Part shown: positions 25,157-33,613 of the stretch, piece after piece
Layout: every line of letters begins with the position of its first letter
Numbering within the stretch: position 1 is the first letter of the stretch
Assembly: GCF_000968195.1 (NCBI RefSeq)
Contig: NZ_FO704550.1
Span: 1,364,001-1,428,000 of the forward strand
Length of the DNA stretch: 64,000 nt
From: Xenorhabdus doucetiae
GTDB lineage: Bacteria; Pseudomonadota; Gammaproteobacteria; Enterobacterales; Enterobacteriaceae
Reading direction: 5' to 3'
Notes under the pieces: generated by a model
Seen by the model: the letters and a program-made list of their open reading frames with translations, nothing else
The model's database searches: none
Told to the model about the DNA's origin: nothing
Program-made: the position numbers and the translations under genes

Positions 25157-27163
25157 ATGCCGCTTTATCTGTGTGAGAAGCCCTCCCAGGCCAAAGATAT
25201 TGCCAGAGTGCTGGGTGTGAAGCAGCGCGGGAAAGGGTATTTCTTTGGTGCCGGTATCACCGTCACCTGGGCAATTGGCCATTTACTGGAGATGGCCGCG
25301 CCGGAACATTATGGTGAGCAATTTGGTCCGCCGTGGCGCATGGAAGTCCTGCCGGTTTTGCCTGCGCAATGGCAATGGGCCGTGAAAAAAGAGACCGCCG
25401 ATCAATTTGCGGTCATTAAACAGTTATTGAAACAGGCGGATGAGGTGATTATTGCCACCGATGCCGACCGGGAAGGGGAAGTGATTGCCCGTGAACTGCT
25501 GGAGTATTGCCGTTTCACCGGAACGGTCAGGCGGCTCTGGCTGTCGGCACTGGATGACACCAGTATCCGGCAGGCCTTAGCGGCAATCTTACCGGGCGAG
25601 AAAACCGAACCGTTATATCAGGCCGGATTAGGACGGGCACGGGCGGACTGGTTGATGGGGATCAATCTGACCCGTCTGTATACCCTGAAAGCGCAGGCGC
25701 AGGGATTTGGGGAGGTGCTGTCTATCGGGCGGGTACAGACACCGACGCTGGCACTAGTCGTGAACCGGGATAAAACCATTGCCCGTTTTGTGCCAACCCC
25801 CTACTGGCAGGTGGTTGCCGGGCTGGAAAAAGAGAACACCCGTTTTCAGGCCGGATGGCTGCCGGCGGCAGAGTATTGTGATGAAGAGAAACGCTGTATC
25901 CGGCAGGATGTGGCTCAGGCGGTGCTGCAACAGTGTCAGCAAACGGCGCAGGCGACAGTCATCGAAGTGAGTAAAAAACGGGAGAAAATCCCGCCGCCGC
26001 GCTGTTTTGATTTGGGCACGCTACAGCAGGTTGCTTCCCGCCAATGGGGCATGGGTGCCAGTCAGGTGCTGGCAATTGCCCAGTCCCTGTACGAGACCCA
26101 TAAGGCAACGACCTATCCGCGCACGGATTGCGGTTATCTGCCGACCTCCATGCAGGCCGATATTCCGGTGGTTCTGACAGCGCTGGCACGCACTGATCCG
26201 GCCATGACGGGCATTATCAACCCATTGGATAAGCAATGCGTTTCCCGTGTCTGGAATGACAGCAAAATCACGGCCCACCATGCCATTATTCCTACCCGGC
26301 ATGCCTTTGATATCACCCGGTTAACCGCTGATGAGTTAAAGGTTTATCAGCTTATCCGTCGGTATTATCTGGCGCAATTTCTGCCGGCGCAGGAATCGGA
26401 TGTGACCGAGGTGATACTGGATATCGGCGGGCAACGGTTCCGGGTCAAAGGCCGGATCAATGTTATCACGGGCTGGCAGACGCTGTTTGCCGATGAGACG
26501 GGAGAGCATCAAAAGGAAGAAGAAAAAGAGGCTGATTTACCGCTGCCGGCATTGGATCAGGGAGACCGGTGTCAGGTGATTGACGCGAAAATCCGGTCAC
26601 TGCAAACCCAACCGCCCGCCCCTTTTACCGAAGGGACATTGATTGCGGCGATGAAAAATGCCGCCAGTCTGGTCAGCGATCCGCAATTGAAGAAAGTCTT
26701 GCGGGAGAGTGCCGGATTGGGTACGGAAGCGACCCGTGCCAATATTCTGGACACGCTGTTTAAACGGCAACTGATTGAGCGGAAAAAACAACAGATTCAT
26801 TCGACCCCGCTGGCACAGGAGCTGATTGCCGGGCTGCCGGATGTGCTGACCCATCCGGGGATGACCGCATTATGGGAACAGTCTCTTGATGATATCGCGC
26901 AGGGCAACGCACAGCTGGCAGTTTTTATGCAAAAACAGGTGCAATGGCTTCAGCATCTGATTGAACGGGGAAAGGCACAACCGCTTCACCTGACCTTACC
27001 GAAAACGCCGGTTTGTCCGGTGTGCGGCAGTATGATGCAAAAACGGCAGGGAAAAACCTCGCCGTTCTGGGGTTGTGTCAATTATCCGGCCTGCAAGGGA
27101 ACGCTGAATGCCAGGGCCGTGACGCAATCGCGCCGAGTCAGGCGGGGAAATCAGAAAGCGTGA
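25157..27163 (+). CDS. topB: DNA topoisomerase III of the ICE
   Basis: A 668-residue type IA topoisomerase. TOPRIM motifs are LYLCEKPSQAKDIARVLG at the start and IIATDADREGEVIARELL near residue 97 (DxDxEGE). The active-site tyrosine is Tyr320 in TTYPRTDCGYLP. Near the C-terminus is a zinc ribbon with CPVCGSMM and FWGCVNYPAC. It would decatenate the element after replication or transfer. AGGAGGG precedes the ATG at 25157; the long upstream frame to 24926 only overlaps the previous gene and is not part of it. Confidence 0.92.
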   Translation: MPLYLCEKPSQAKDIARVLGVKQRGKGYFFGAGITVTWAIGHLLEMAAPEHYGEQFGPPWRMEVLPVLPAQWQWAVKKETADQFAVIKQLLKQADEVIIATDADREGEVIARELLEYCRFTGTVRRLWLSALDDTSIRQALAAILPGEKTEPLYQAGLGRARADWLMGINLTRLYTLKAQAQGFGEVLSIGRVQTPTLALVVNRDKTIARFVPTPYWQVVAGLEKENTRFQAGWLPAAEYCDEEKRCIRQDVAQAVLQQCQQTAQATVIEVSKKREKIPPPRCFDLGTLQQVASRQWGMGASQVLAIAQSLYETHKATTYPRTDCGYLPTSMQADIPVVLTALARTDPAMTGIINPLDKQCVSRVWNDSKITAHHAIIPTRHAFDITRLTADELKVYQLIRRYYLAQFLPAQESDVTEVILDIGGQRFRVKGRINVITGWQTLFADETGEHQKEEEKEADLPLPALDQGDRCQVIDAKIRSLQTQPPAPFTEGTLIAAMKNAASLVSDPQLKKVLRESAGLGTEATRANILDTLFKRQLIERKKQQIHSTPLAQELIAGLPDVLTHPGMTALWEQSLDDIAQGNAQLAVFMQKQVQWLQHLIERGKAQPLHLTLPKTPVCPVCGSMMQKRQGKTSPFWGCVNYPACKGTLNARAVTQSRRVRRGNQKA

Positions 27164-27303
27164 AGATCTGATTGTTGATTGACGGTTTGGTGTGGTGTTC
27201 TAAAAATCAACCTGTTTACCTGAATGATCTGTGAGCCTGCAAAGATCGCCTCCGGGTGGCTGGAAAACTCCTGTAGCCTGCAAGGGAGAGCGTCACGCGG
27301 TAC

Positions 27304-27419
27304 ATCTGCGCACCTTTGGAAGCAGATATTGCCAACATCAGGGCAATGAAGGTTATTTATCACTTATCAGGCAGCCAGACAACGTGCACGTCCGGCACCC
27401 GGCGGGAAAACCACTCCCG
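27304..27419 (+). ncRNA. Hairpin-rich leader before the STY4534 gene
   Basis: The 314-base gap 27164-27477 contains three local hairpins in a row. They are ATCTGC/GCAGAT (27304-27327), ATTGCC/GGCAAT (27328-27347) and CGGGA/TCCCG (27403-27419). The stems are short and no known riboswitch is recognised. It may be a structured 5' untranslated region for the downstream gene, or an element-specific site. The remaining bases show nothing clear. Confidence 0.3.
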
Positions 27420-27477
27420 TCAGGGAAGGGAATTTTCTCCGTCACACCGTATTTTTTACCTCTATGGAGAACTTCTT

Positions 27478-27942
27478 ATGTCTGAGAATACAACGCCATT
27501 AACCAAAAATGATTATTTCAATCTGAACATTAAAGGACTGGGTTATTTGAATAACATTCGCCATGTCAGCACCGCCAGCGGCACGTTCCTGAGCTGTGTG
27601 ATTAACGCGCTGAACGGGCCCAGTGATAATCCGGTCTATGTGCGTTTTGATATTACCGTTGTCGGCAAGGAGGCGACCAGTCTGGTCGGTCGTTGCCAGA
27701 AAGCGGTGGATGAGGATAAAAAAGTGCTGCTGGGTTTTACCCTAAGCAACCCTTCGACCGACATTTTTACCCTGAAACGCGGTGATCATGCCGGCGAACA
27801 GCGTGTCAGCCTGAAAGCCCGCCTGATCAAAGTCGACTGGATTAAAATCGGCCAGGAAAAAGTGTATCAGGCCGAACAATCCGATTCGACGCCGCCGCAG
27901 AACGGCATCACGCAACAAGAATATGCAGAAAACTCGTTCTGA
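27478..27942 (+). CDS. STY4534-family (DUF3577) ICE replication protein
   Basis: A 154-residue protein matching the STY4534/DUF3577 family of SPI-7-class elements: YFNLNIKGLGYLNNIRHVS near residues 11-29, SCVINALNGPSDNPVYVRFD and a short acidic tail. It is predicted to be an OB-like single-stranded-DNA-related protein, but this has not been shown. TATGGAGAAC lies before the ATG; an in-frame extension to 27316 covers the hairpin-rich leader and is unlikely. A good terminator-like hairpin follows. Confidence 0.7.
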   Translation: MSENTTPLTKNDYFNLNIKGLGYLNNIRHVSTASGTFLSCVINALNGPSDNPVYVRFDITVVGKEATSLVGRCQKAVDEDKKVLLGFTLSNPSTDIFTLKRGDHAGEQRVSLKARLIKVDWIKIGQEKVYQAEQSDSTPPQNGITQQEYAENSF

Positions 27943-27959
27943 TAACTTGTTATTCCTCT

Positions 27960-27989
27960 GACTTGTCCTGAATAGCTTCAGGGCAAGTC
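27960..27989 (+). terminator. Hairpin after the STY4534 gene
   Basis: GACTTGTCCTGAA and TTCAGGGCAAGTC form a 13-bp stem with one T-G wobble around TAGC. It is followed by CCCTTTAT, a short weak T tract. It probably ends or attenuates the STY4534 transcript. Confidence 0.6.
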
Positions 27990-28018
27990 CCTTTATGATC
28001 ACAAAACAGGATACCGCC

Positions 28019-28228
28019 ATGAATGTTGCATCAATGGGTTTTCTGGCCCTGCAATATTGTCATAAGCAATTACCGTTAACGGTATTGCAAACCCGTGTGG
28101 GCTTTTATATCGGAACGATGGAGGACGGCGTGCCGTGTTCCCGTGAGTCGGTGGAATATGTTGCCAGCCGCGTGCAGGCAGAATTTGCCCTCAAGCAGGG
28201 GCAGTGGACACAACGTCAGTCAGTTTAA
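28019..28228 (+). CDS. Small ICE protein of unknown function
   Basis: A 69-residue protein starting MNVASMGFLALQYCHKQLPL and containing RVGFYIGTMEDGVPCSRES. AGGA lies eight bases before the ATG at 28019. It ends 16 bases before ssb and is probably cotranscribed with it. I see no domain or motif, and the coding call rests on the clean ribosome site, context and codon use similar to its neighbours. Confidence 0.55.
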   Translation: MNVASMGFLALQYCHKQLPLTVLQTRVGFYIGTMEDGVPCSRESVEYVASRVQAEFALKQGQWTQRQSV

Positions 28229-28244
28229 CAGGGAGGAAAACAGT

Positions 28245-28772
28245 ATGTCTTTACGTGGTATTAACAAGGTGATTTTAGTCGGTTTTCTGGGACAAGATCC
28301 GGAAACCCGTTATCTGCCCGCCGGCGGAACCGTGGCAACGCTTTCACTGGCCACTTCGGAAAGTTGGCGTGATAAACAAACCGGTGAACTGCGGGAAAAA
28401 ACCGAATGGCACCGGGTGGTGATCTTCGGCAAATTAGCGGAAATCGCGGCGGAGTATTTGCAGAAAGGCACTCAGGTGTATATTGAAGGCCAGCTGCAAA
28501 CGCGCAAGTGGCAGGATCAAAATGGACAGGATCGCTATTCAACCGAAGTGGTGGTGAATGTGAACGGCACGATGCAGATGTTGGGCAGTCGCCATGATTC
28601 AAAAAGTGCGGTGTCTCAGCAGGCAGGGCATAAGTCGCCACAGTCACAGAAACAACCACCTTCTCAACCTCAACCCCAATCCGTTAATAAGGAAAAAAAC
28701 ACGCGTGCGGTACAGGTTTCAGCCTTACCGGAAGAGGAAGAAGTTGACTGGAATGATGAGATCCCTTTTTGA
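28245..28772 (+). CDS. ssb: Single-stranded DNA-binding protein of the ICE
   Basis: A 175-residue SSB. The OB-fold core spans about residues 1-110 (INKVILVGFLGQDPETRYLP, EWHRVVIFGKLAEIAAEYLQ and GTQVYIEGQLQTRKWQDQNG). A Gln/Ser/Pro-rich linker follows, and the acidic tip ends DWNDEIPF, which recruits repair and replication partners. GGGAGG is eight bases upstream. It is the plasmid/ICE-type ssb that coats transferred single strands. Confidence 0.93.
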   Translation: MSLRGINKVILVGFLGQDPETRYLPAGGTVATLSLATSESWRDKQTGELREKTEWHRVVIFGKLAEIAAEYLQKGTQVYIEGQLQTRKWQDQNGQDRYSTEVVVNVNGTMQMLGSRHDSKSAVSQQAGHKSPQSQKQPPSQPQPQSVNKEKNTRAVQVSALPEEEEVDWNDEIPF

Positions 28773-28796
28773 GTGGTACTTTATTATTAACCTATT

Positions 28797-28814
28797 GCCC
28801 TGTTACCACAGGGC
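28797..28814 (+). terminator. Hairpin after ssb
   Basis: GCCCTGT-TACC-ACAGGGC is a perfect 7-bp stem 24 bases after the ssb stop. No T run follows directly. Confidence 0.4.
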
Positions 28815-28922
28815 GTAGTGCTGTTTCAACAAGTAACAAGAAAATGTTATTTATCCTAATGATTCAAAAGGGTTTTTGCGTTTAAATGACACTTTTTGCT
28901 AAAAAATATTGTCTCAGACAAG

Positions 28923-28995
28923 TATAATTCATCGCAAGTACACCTGCCACGCTGAGTCCCTGAATCAGGGAATGCGCAAATCGGCGGGTTTTTTT
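28923..28995 (+). ncRNA. Possible small RNA or long terminator between ssb and the ATPase cargo
   Basis: A consensus -10 box TATAAT lies at 28923-28928, although no good -35 is present. About 60 bases later is a terminator-like end. CTGCC at 28944 pairs with GGCGG at 28983, an internal stem TCCCT/AGGGA lies within, and T7 follows at 28989-28995. A transcript of about 60 bases would end cleanly there. Alternatively the whole is only a terminator for ssb. The rest of 28773-29082 shows nothing else. Confidence 0.3.
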
Positions 28996-29082
28996 ACCTG
29001 AATTTTACTTCCTGTGACATTTTTATGACTACCGCTACGCAAAAAAAGCATTATCAAAAGCGTCCGGAAGATATTTCTTTTT

Positions 29083-29763
29083 TCAGACAACTATCAACTT
29101 CTCAAGTTTACACAGCCATTCGTTGAATAACGGGCATTTTTCTCTCATCTTAGGAATGCCTGTTTTTTCCGCAATTGCGATCCCTGTTGTCGTTTTGGCA
29201 AACGCGCCACTTGCTGACCATCTTCCTAATCTCTTTGAAGGGGCTGTCTGTGGGCTATTATTGATAGATTCCGGTTCTCCACATTCCCGGAGGACTTGCT
29301 CTACGGTTTGCGTACTAATATTTAATTCATGAGCAAGTATCTCTTTGTCACTAAAGAGCAAGGCTTCAAACTCATGCATAACAATGTACGGGATAAAACG
29401 TTCCTCAGCCCTCTGTGCTGACAGGCATTGACGAATTTCAGCCTGTGTTGACAGATTCAGGTGCTCCGCTATTTGTCCCGGTTCCCAGCATCTATTTAAT
29501 GTCTCTAATCCTGGCCATTCATGGGTGCCGTAGTAATCAATAAATGTTGTTACATAAGTATCTGAACGTTGTTTCAGGTGCATTTCAATGTCTTTTTTGA
29601 CCCGTGAAAAACGCACATCTCCGCCTTTTTGTCCGGGTTTGGAAACTTGTGTTGCAGAGATGAAAATCATTTTCCCAGCCAGATAAGGTTGAAGGATTTT
29701 TTCAATAAATATCTGTTCTGTCTTACCTTCAACGATGGCCATGACTTCAATGTAATTACTCAT
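29083..29763 (-). CDS. DUF4276-family TOPRIM-like protein, putative defence effector
   Basis: A 226-residue protein with MAIVEGKTEQIFIEKILQPY near residues 8-27, a TOPRIM-type glutamate motif, and TTFIDYYGTHEWPGLE near 78-93, with an acidic DYYG patch. Both fit DUF4276, which commonly follows an AAA ATPase in defence loci. It probably acts as a nuclease or RNA-cleaving partner. It overlaps the ATPase gene by eight bases on the same strand, with translation coupled. The start at 29763 has the family-like MSNYIEVMAIVEG. The frame runs on upstream inside the ATPase gene. Confidence 0.7.
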   Translation of the reverse strand: MSNYIEVMAIVEGKTEQIFIEKILQPYLAGKMIFISATQVSKPGQKGGDVRFSRVKKDIEMHLKQRSDTYVTTFIDYYGTHEWPGLETLNRCWEPGQIAEHLNLSTQAEIRQCLSAQRAEERFIPYIVMHEFEALLFSDKEILAHELNISTQTVEQVLRECGEPESINNSPQTAPSKRLGRWSASGAFAKTTTGIAIAEKTGIPKMREKCPLFNEWLCKLEKLIVV

Positions 29764-30859
29764 AAGTTGGCCCCCCGGCGATGACGTTTTTAGCCCATAA
29801 TTCACCCAGTGAATAGTTTTCGAGCCATTGAGAAAAATCTTTCTCATTTAAACGTTCAAAGCTTGAAGCGCCCTTTTTACGATTCACGATGACAATATCT
29901 TCGGCAGAGAACTGATCAATTAAAACAGGCGATTGGGTAGCAATAATGACTTGGGTACGTTGAGCTGCTTGCTGGATTAATTCCGCAAGGATCACAATGG
30001 CCGCAGGGTGCAAGCCCAGCTCGGGTTCATCAATAATAATGGTCGATGGCGGATTCGGTTGTAATAATGCGGTTGCCAGGCAAATGAAGCGTATTGAGCC
30101 ATCTGATAAATGATAAGGTTGCATCGGATAGTCTGAACCTTTTTGCGTCCAGCTAATGTTAACCTCTTCCTTCAGGCCGCTTTGGCGAGGCTCCAGAATG
30201 AAATCATCAAAGAAAGGAGTGACCAGCCTGATGGCATTCACAATCGATTTGTATTCATTGGGGGCATCATTTCTGAGTTTCAACAAGAATGCACCGATGT
30301 TAGAGGCATCTGTACGCAATGTTTTGTTATCCTGGACAATTTCATATTTTCGCATTCCAGCTGTAGCGCTGGTATCGTGAAAATGATAAATCTGCCAGGA
30401 AGCGATGGCGTCATAGATGGGTTTTGAATACGGTGCGTCAGAGGAATTGTTCTCGATTTCAGCAACCATTCTGGATCTGCCATCGTCGCTATCCCCTAAT
30501 AACCACCAGTCAGCACTTTTCGCGTAATAGCGGGCTTCATCTTCAATGGCACAATTGTCTGCTGGGGTTGGGACTAATTTAAAGCGAAAGCCTCTTTCAC
30601 CGAAGCGGGTTTCAAACTCCATTTTCTGAGTCACTTTATTACCATGAAAGAGCAAATCGCTTGCACCACCGCTATCACGCACATAGCGATTTAATGTGCC
30701 GTCGATTAATGCACGCAGCATTTTAAAAAAGGAGATCAGATTACTTTTACCTGCGCCGTTAGCACCAACAATGACGTTTAAACTTTTAAGTTCAAATTCA
30801 TTGAGTTCGTGGATGGATTTAAATCCTTTAATCGTGAGTTTGTCCAAAGACGTAGTCAT
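29756..30859 (-). CDS. AAA family ATPase (OLD/RloF-like), putative defence ATPase
   Basis: A 367-residue ABC/SMC-type ATPase. KLTIKGFKSIHELNEFELKS starts the fold, Walker A is GANGAGKSNLISF near residue 34, the signature is HLSDGSIRF near 255, and Walker B is IIIDEPELGLHPAA near 280. The H loop follows at TQSPVLIDQF. This architecture is shared by the ATPase halves of several two-gene phage-defence systems. AAGGAGGCGAT precedes the ATG at 30859. The pair is inserted between ssb and the Ner-like gene, against the direction of the ICE operon, and is typical cargo. Confidence 0.72.
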   Translation of the reverse strand: MTTSLDKLTIKGFKSIHELNEFELKSLNVIVGANGAGKSNLISFFKMLRALIDGTLNRYVRDSGGASDLLFHGNKVTQKMEFETRFGERGFRFKLVPTPADNCAIEDEARYYAKSADWWLLGDSDDGRSRMVAEIENNSSDAPYSKPIYDAIASWQIYHFHDTSATAGMRKYEIVQDNKTLRTDASNIGAFLLKLRNDAPNEYKSIVNAIRLVTPFFDDFILEPRQSGLKEEVNISWTQKGSDYPMQPYHLSDGSIRFICLATALLQPNPPSTIIIDEPELGLHPAAIVILAELIQQAAQRTQVIIATQSPVLIDQFSAEDIVIVNRKKGASSFERLNEKDFSQWLENYSLGELWAKNVIAGGPTYE

Positions 30860-31270
30860 ATCGCCTCCTTTGAAATGCTTTACTTCAGTACCGGACAAGG
30901 GGTAACTATCGATAACAGACTGTGTATCAAGGCAGTTATATTCAATGTTAACATAACCGGCCGATGGTCGGTGCACTATTCTCTGAACCCAGGGCTTCTT
31001 CAGTCATGCTTATCGTTGGAGATGAATAACTGCAATTTCAGTGTTGAGTTATTGATTGTTTATTGATCCTGATTTGCCGTTTGTCAGTCACCTTATGATA
31101 GATATTCATTTCTGTGCTTTATTTTAAATTATTTGTATAATACGGAAAAATTTCATCATATTGATATTAAAGTGATTTAATTCAATTTAATCACTTTGAT
31201 TACCTGATTTACTTATTAAACTTACCAGTTCGATTATTGAATTAGCTAACGGAATTCGTTAAAGTAAAAA

Positions 31271-31441
31271 AGCTATCGGCACATCCGATAGTGAGGAATC
31301 TCAGGCCTCAAAGTTATCCACTGGTAGGAAGTTTCTACCAGTGTGCCTGCTATCATCCTTTCAATGGTGATTCAGGCAGGGGAGGCTTCGGCCTCGCCGG
31401 CTGATAACTCCGGTACCTGAGAATCCCTGCCTTGAATCACC
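31271..31441 (+). ncRNA. Highly structured leader region before the Ner-like gene
   Basis: Several perfect stems lie in a 170-base stretch. They are CTATCGG/CCGATAG (31273-31291), CACTGGTAG/CTACCAGTG (31319-31343) and a long outer stem GGTGATTCA-GGCAGGG with CCCTGCC-T-TGAATCACC (31366-31441). The outer stem encloses GAGGC-TTCG-GCCTC (31382-31395, a UUCG tetraloop). It lies 30 bases before the next start. It may be a regulatory RNA leader, a small RNA or a DNA site such as an origin of transfer. No known family is recognised. Bases 30860-31270 hold the defence pair's promoter side and AT-rich DNA. Confidence 0.5.
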
Positions 31442-31470
31442 ACCAATAATCAAGAAAAGGGGAAGCAGGT

Positions 31471-31755
31471 ATGACTATGACTCACACTCAGAAAGACTGG
31501 CACCCAGCCGAAATTATTTGTGCATTACGCAAACGTGGTACGACACTCGCCGCAGTTTCCCGCGAAGCCGGATTAAGCTCCTCAACCCTCGCCAACACCC
31601 TGTCACGCGCCTGGCCGAAAGGGGAATGGATCATTGCGAACTACCTCGACGTCCATCCCTCTGAAATCTGGCCAAGCCGTTATTTTGACCAGAATGGTCA
31701 GTTGATTGAGCGTGCGGCGCGTAAAGCGGTTTCAGCAGGTTCTTCAGAGCAATAA
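31471..31755 (+). CDS. Ner-like helix-turn-helix regulator
   Basis: A 94-residue DNA-binding protein resembling phage Mu Ner and the Nlp/SfsB proteins. DWHPAEIICALRKRGTTLAA and VSREAGLSSSTLANTLSRAWPKGEWII form the helix-turn-helix, followed by LDVHPSEIWPSRYF. It probably controls neighbouring ICE genes. The start follows GGGGAAGCAGGT; a second ATG at 31477 is possible. It lies downstream of a hairpin-rich leader that could be its regulatory region, and 108 bases before the PilL gene. Confidence 0.75.
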   Translation: MTMTHTQKDWHPAEIICALRKRGTTLAAVSREAGLSSSTLANTLSRAWPKGEWIIANYLDVHPSEIWPSRYFDQNGQLIERAARKAVSAGSSEQ

Positions 31756-31863
31756 GCGATAACGTTTTTATTTTCCTAAAGGCAGTTCCAGTTGTTGATT
31801 GAATAAATCCTGTTATTTCCTGCACAGTCAAGGATATTTTATTGCCGGGCAGGAATAACAGGA

Positions 31864-32397
31864 ATGAAAATAACAGTCTTCATTGGCGTCTTGGCCATTA
31901 GCCTGACGGGTTGCCATGCCCCGTCAAAGCAACCGCAATCTCAGCGTGCTTCCGAAAACGTGGTTGCAGTCACACCGATCACACGCAATATCCAGCCCGC
32001 TTTACCCGATATTTATCAACATACGCGGGAAGTCGTCCGCTATGGACGTTATTTGCTGGTCAGCACTGACCCGACAGAGGTACAGCGTGACCCGCTTTCC
32101 CAACTGGTTGATATTCATATCCCGGCCTCTCAGAATCCCACAATTGCCTATGCCATGTGTTATGTGTTGCGTCAATCGGGTTACACGTTATGTGCGCCTG
32201 AAAGAACCAATGATATTTTATACCGCCAGCCACTGCCGTCGGTGCACGCCCAGTTAGGCCCTGTCCGGTTGCGTACGGCGTTGCAGATTATGGCCGGTCC
32301 GGCCTGGCAACTGGAAGTCGATGAGGTTCAACGCGTGGTTTGCCATCACTTGCGGCAGGGCTATCAGCTCCCGCAACCTCAGCCGGGAGGCCGTTGA
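31864..32397 (+). CDS. pilL: PilL N-terminal-type lipoprotein of the ICE
   Basis: A 177-residue lipoprotein with lipobox LTGC (lipidated Cys near residue 17). The body VVRYGRYLLVSTDPTEVQRDP and RLRTALQIMAGPAWQLEVDE matches the PilL/TIGR03748 N-terminal domain of SPI-7/PFGI-1-class elements. It is thought to help mating-pair or type IV pilus assembly in the outer membrane. The other pil genes are not present here. The stop overlaps the start of the next gene. Confidence 0.7.
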   Translation: MKITVFIGVLAISLTGCHAPSKQPQSQRASENVVAVTPITRNIQPALPDIYQHTREVVRYGRYLLVSTDPTEVQRDPLSQLVDIHIPASQNPTIAYAMCYVLRQSGYTLCAPERTNDILYRQPLPSVHAQLGPVRLRTALQIMAGPAWQLEVDEVQRVVCHHLRQGYQLPQPQPGGR

Positions 32398-33098
32398 TGA
32401 GACTAAACCGAATCGGTCTGGTGGCATGCGTATTGCTAAGCAGTTCAGCGTGGGCAGCCACACCGGCACCGTTAACGTCGCAGCCGGTGCAATCGGTGGA
32501 AAGCCAAAAGCAATCCCTGAAAATCCAGGCTGAACAATGGGGATTACGGGCGGATGAATATCAGCGTTACCAGCAATTACTTAAGGGACCCAGGGGGATT
32601 CAGTCACCGGGACTTGATCCGCTGACGACACTGGGCATTGAAGCTGAAAGCGAGGCTGAGCGCCGCCGTTATGCCGAGCAGTGGGTTAAGGCCGAATTTG
32701 CCCGCGCCGAAAAAGAATTACGCTTTCAGCGTGCAGTGGATGCGGCCTGGCAGCGGCTGTTTCCGGATGTGTTGCCGGTCAATATGGCAAAATCCCGTGA
32801 AGCTGATGGCCGTCTGGCGCTGTTTGTCAAAACCAACGATTGCCCGGCCTGTGATACCCGTTTAGCCGAAGTCCTGACCGCAAATCAGCCGGTTGATATC
32901 TATCTGGTCGACAGTCAGGGCAATGACAACCTGTTACGGCAGTGGGCCAACGCGCACCATATTCCCGTTGAACGGGTACGCAACCGGCAAATCACGCTCA
33001 ATCATGATGCGGGGTATTGGTTCCGGTTTGGGCGCGGCGTGATGCCGGTATTACTGCGGCAGGGGGAACAGGGATGGCATATCACGTCATTATCATAA
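32397..33098 (+). CDS. TIGR03759-family ICE protein
   Basis: A 233-residue exported protein with a signal peptide ending SAWA. It matches TIGR03759: EQWGLRADEYQRYQQLLKGP near residue 48, followed by a long helical central part (YAEQWVKAEFARAEKEL) and a thioredoxin-like CPAC motif in KTNDCPACDTRLAEVL near residue 147. It is a periplasmic partner in the conjugation machinery; its exact role is unknown. The start ATG overlaps the pilL stop (ATGA); the frame remains open to 32340. Confidence 0.72.
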   Translation: MRLNRIGLVACVLLSSSAWAATPAPLTSQPVQSVESQKQSLKIQAEQWGLRADEYQRYQQLLKGPRGIQSPGLDPLTTLGIEAESEAERRRYAEQWVKAEFARAEKELRFQRAVDAAWQRLFPDVLPVNMAKSREADGRLALFVKTNDCPACDTRLAEVLTANQPVDIYLVDSQGNDNLLRQWANAHHIPVERVRNRQITLNHDAGYWFRFGRGVMPVLLRQGEQGWHITSLS

Positions 33099-33613
33099 AA
33101 TGGCTAAGTTTATTGCCCATTATCGGGATGTTATGGGTGAATGTCTGTTATGCCGAACTGAAAGTGATTGCTGATTTAGGCGGAAAAGATGCTTCGCCCT
33201 TTTATGACGGCATTAATGCGCAATCAGATAATATTCCTGCGTTGCCACCGCATTTCTCACCAGAAGCAGCAAGTGAAGCCGTGATGTTGCCGGTCAGAAC
33301 ACCGGAACTGACACCGGGGAAAGTGGCAAGCCGACCACTGCAATTGCCGGGGATTGGCGCATTGTTTCTGATTGGCGATGATCCTGACTCACGCCAATGG
33401 TTAAACCAGCATGCAGCGCGGCTTAAGGCACTGCATGCCGTGGGTCTGGTCATTAATGTCCGTGAGAGGGCAGGTTTACAGTCACTGCGGGCATCAGCAC
33501 CGGATTTAATCTTATCGCCCGCTTCCGGCACCGAGCTGGCCCGCCGTCTGCAACTGCAACATTACCCGGTGTTGATCACCGCAACCGCACTCACTCAGCA
33601 GTTATCGCCATGA
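33074..33613 (+). CDS. TIGR03765 (PFL_4695) family ICE protein
   Basis: A 179-residue exported protein with a signal peptide ending CYA. It matches the PFL_4695 family: LKVIADLGGKDASPFYDGIN near residue 29, LQLPGIGALFLIGDDPDSRQW near 90 and LILSPASGTELARRLQLQHYPVL near the end. Its role in conjugation is unknown. GGGGGAACAGGG precedes the ATG at 33074. It overlaps the previous gene by 25 bases and the coupling protein gene by four. Confidence 0.72.
   Translation: MAYHVIIIKWLSLLPIIGMLWVNVCYAELKVIADLGGKDASPFYDGINAQSDNIPALPPHFSPEAASEAVMLPVRTPELTPGKVASRPLQLPGIGALFLIGDDPDSRQWLNQHAARLKALHAVGLVINVRERAGLQSLRASAPDLILSPASGTELARRLQLQHYPVLITATALTQQLSP

Noticed and set aside
29083..30859. Calling the ATPase/DUF4276 pair PARIS or AbiL
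   Set aside because: The partner looks like DUF4276, not the DUF4435 protein of PARIS, and no profile search could be run; only a general defence call is made.
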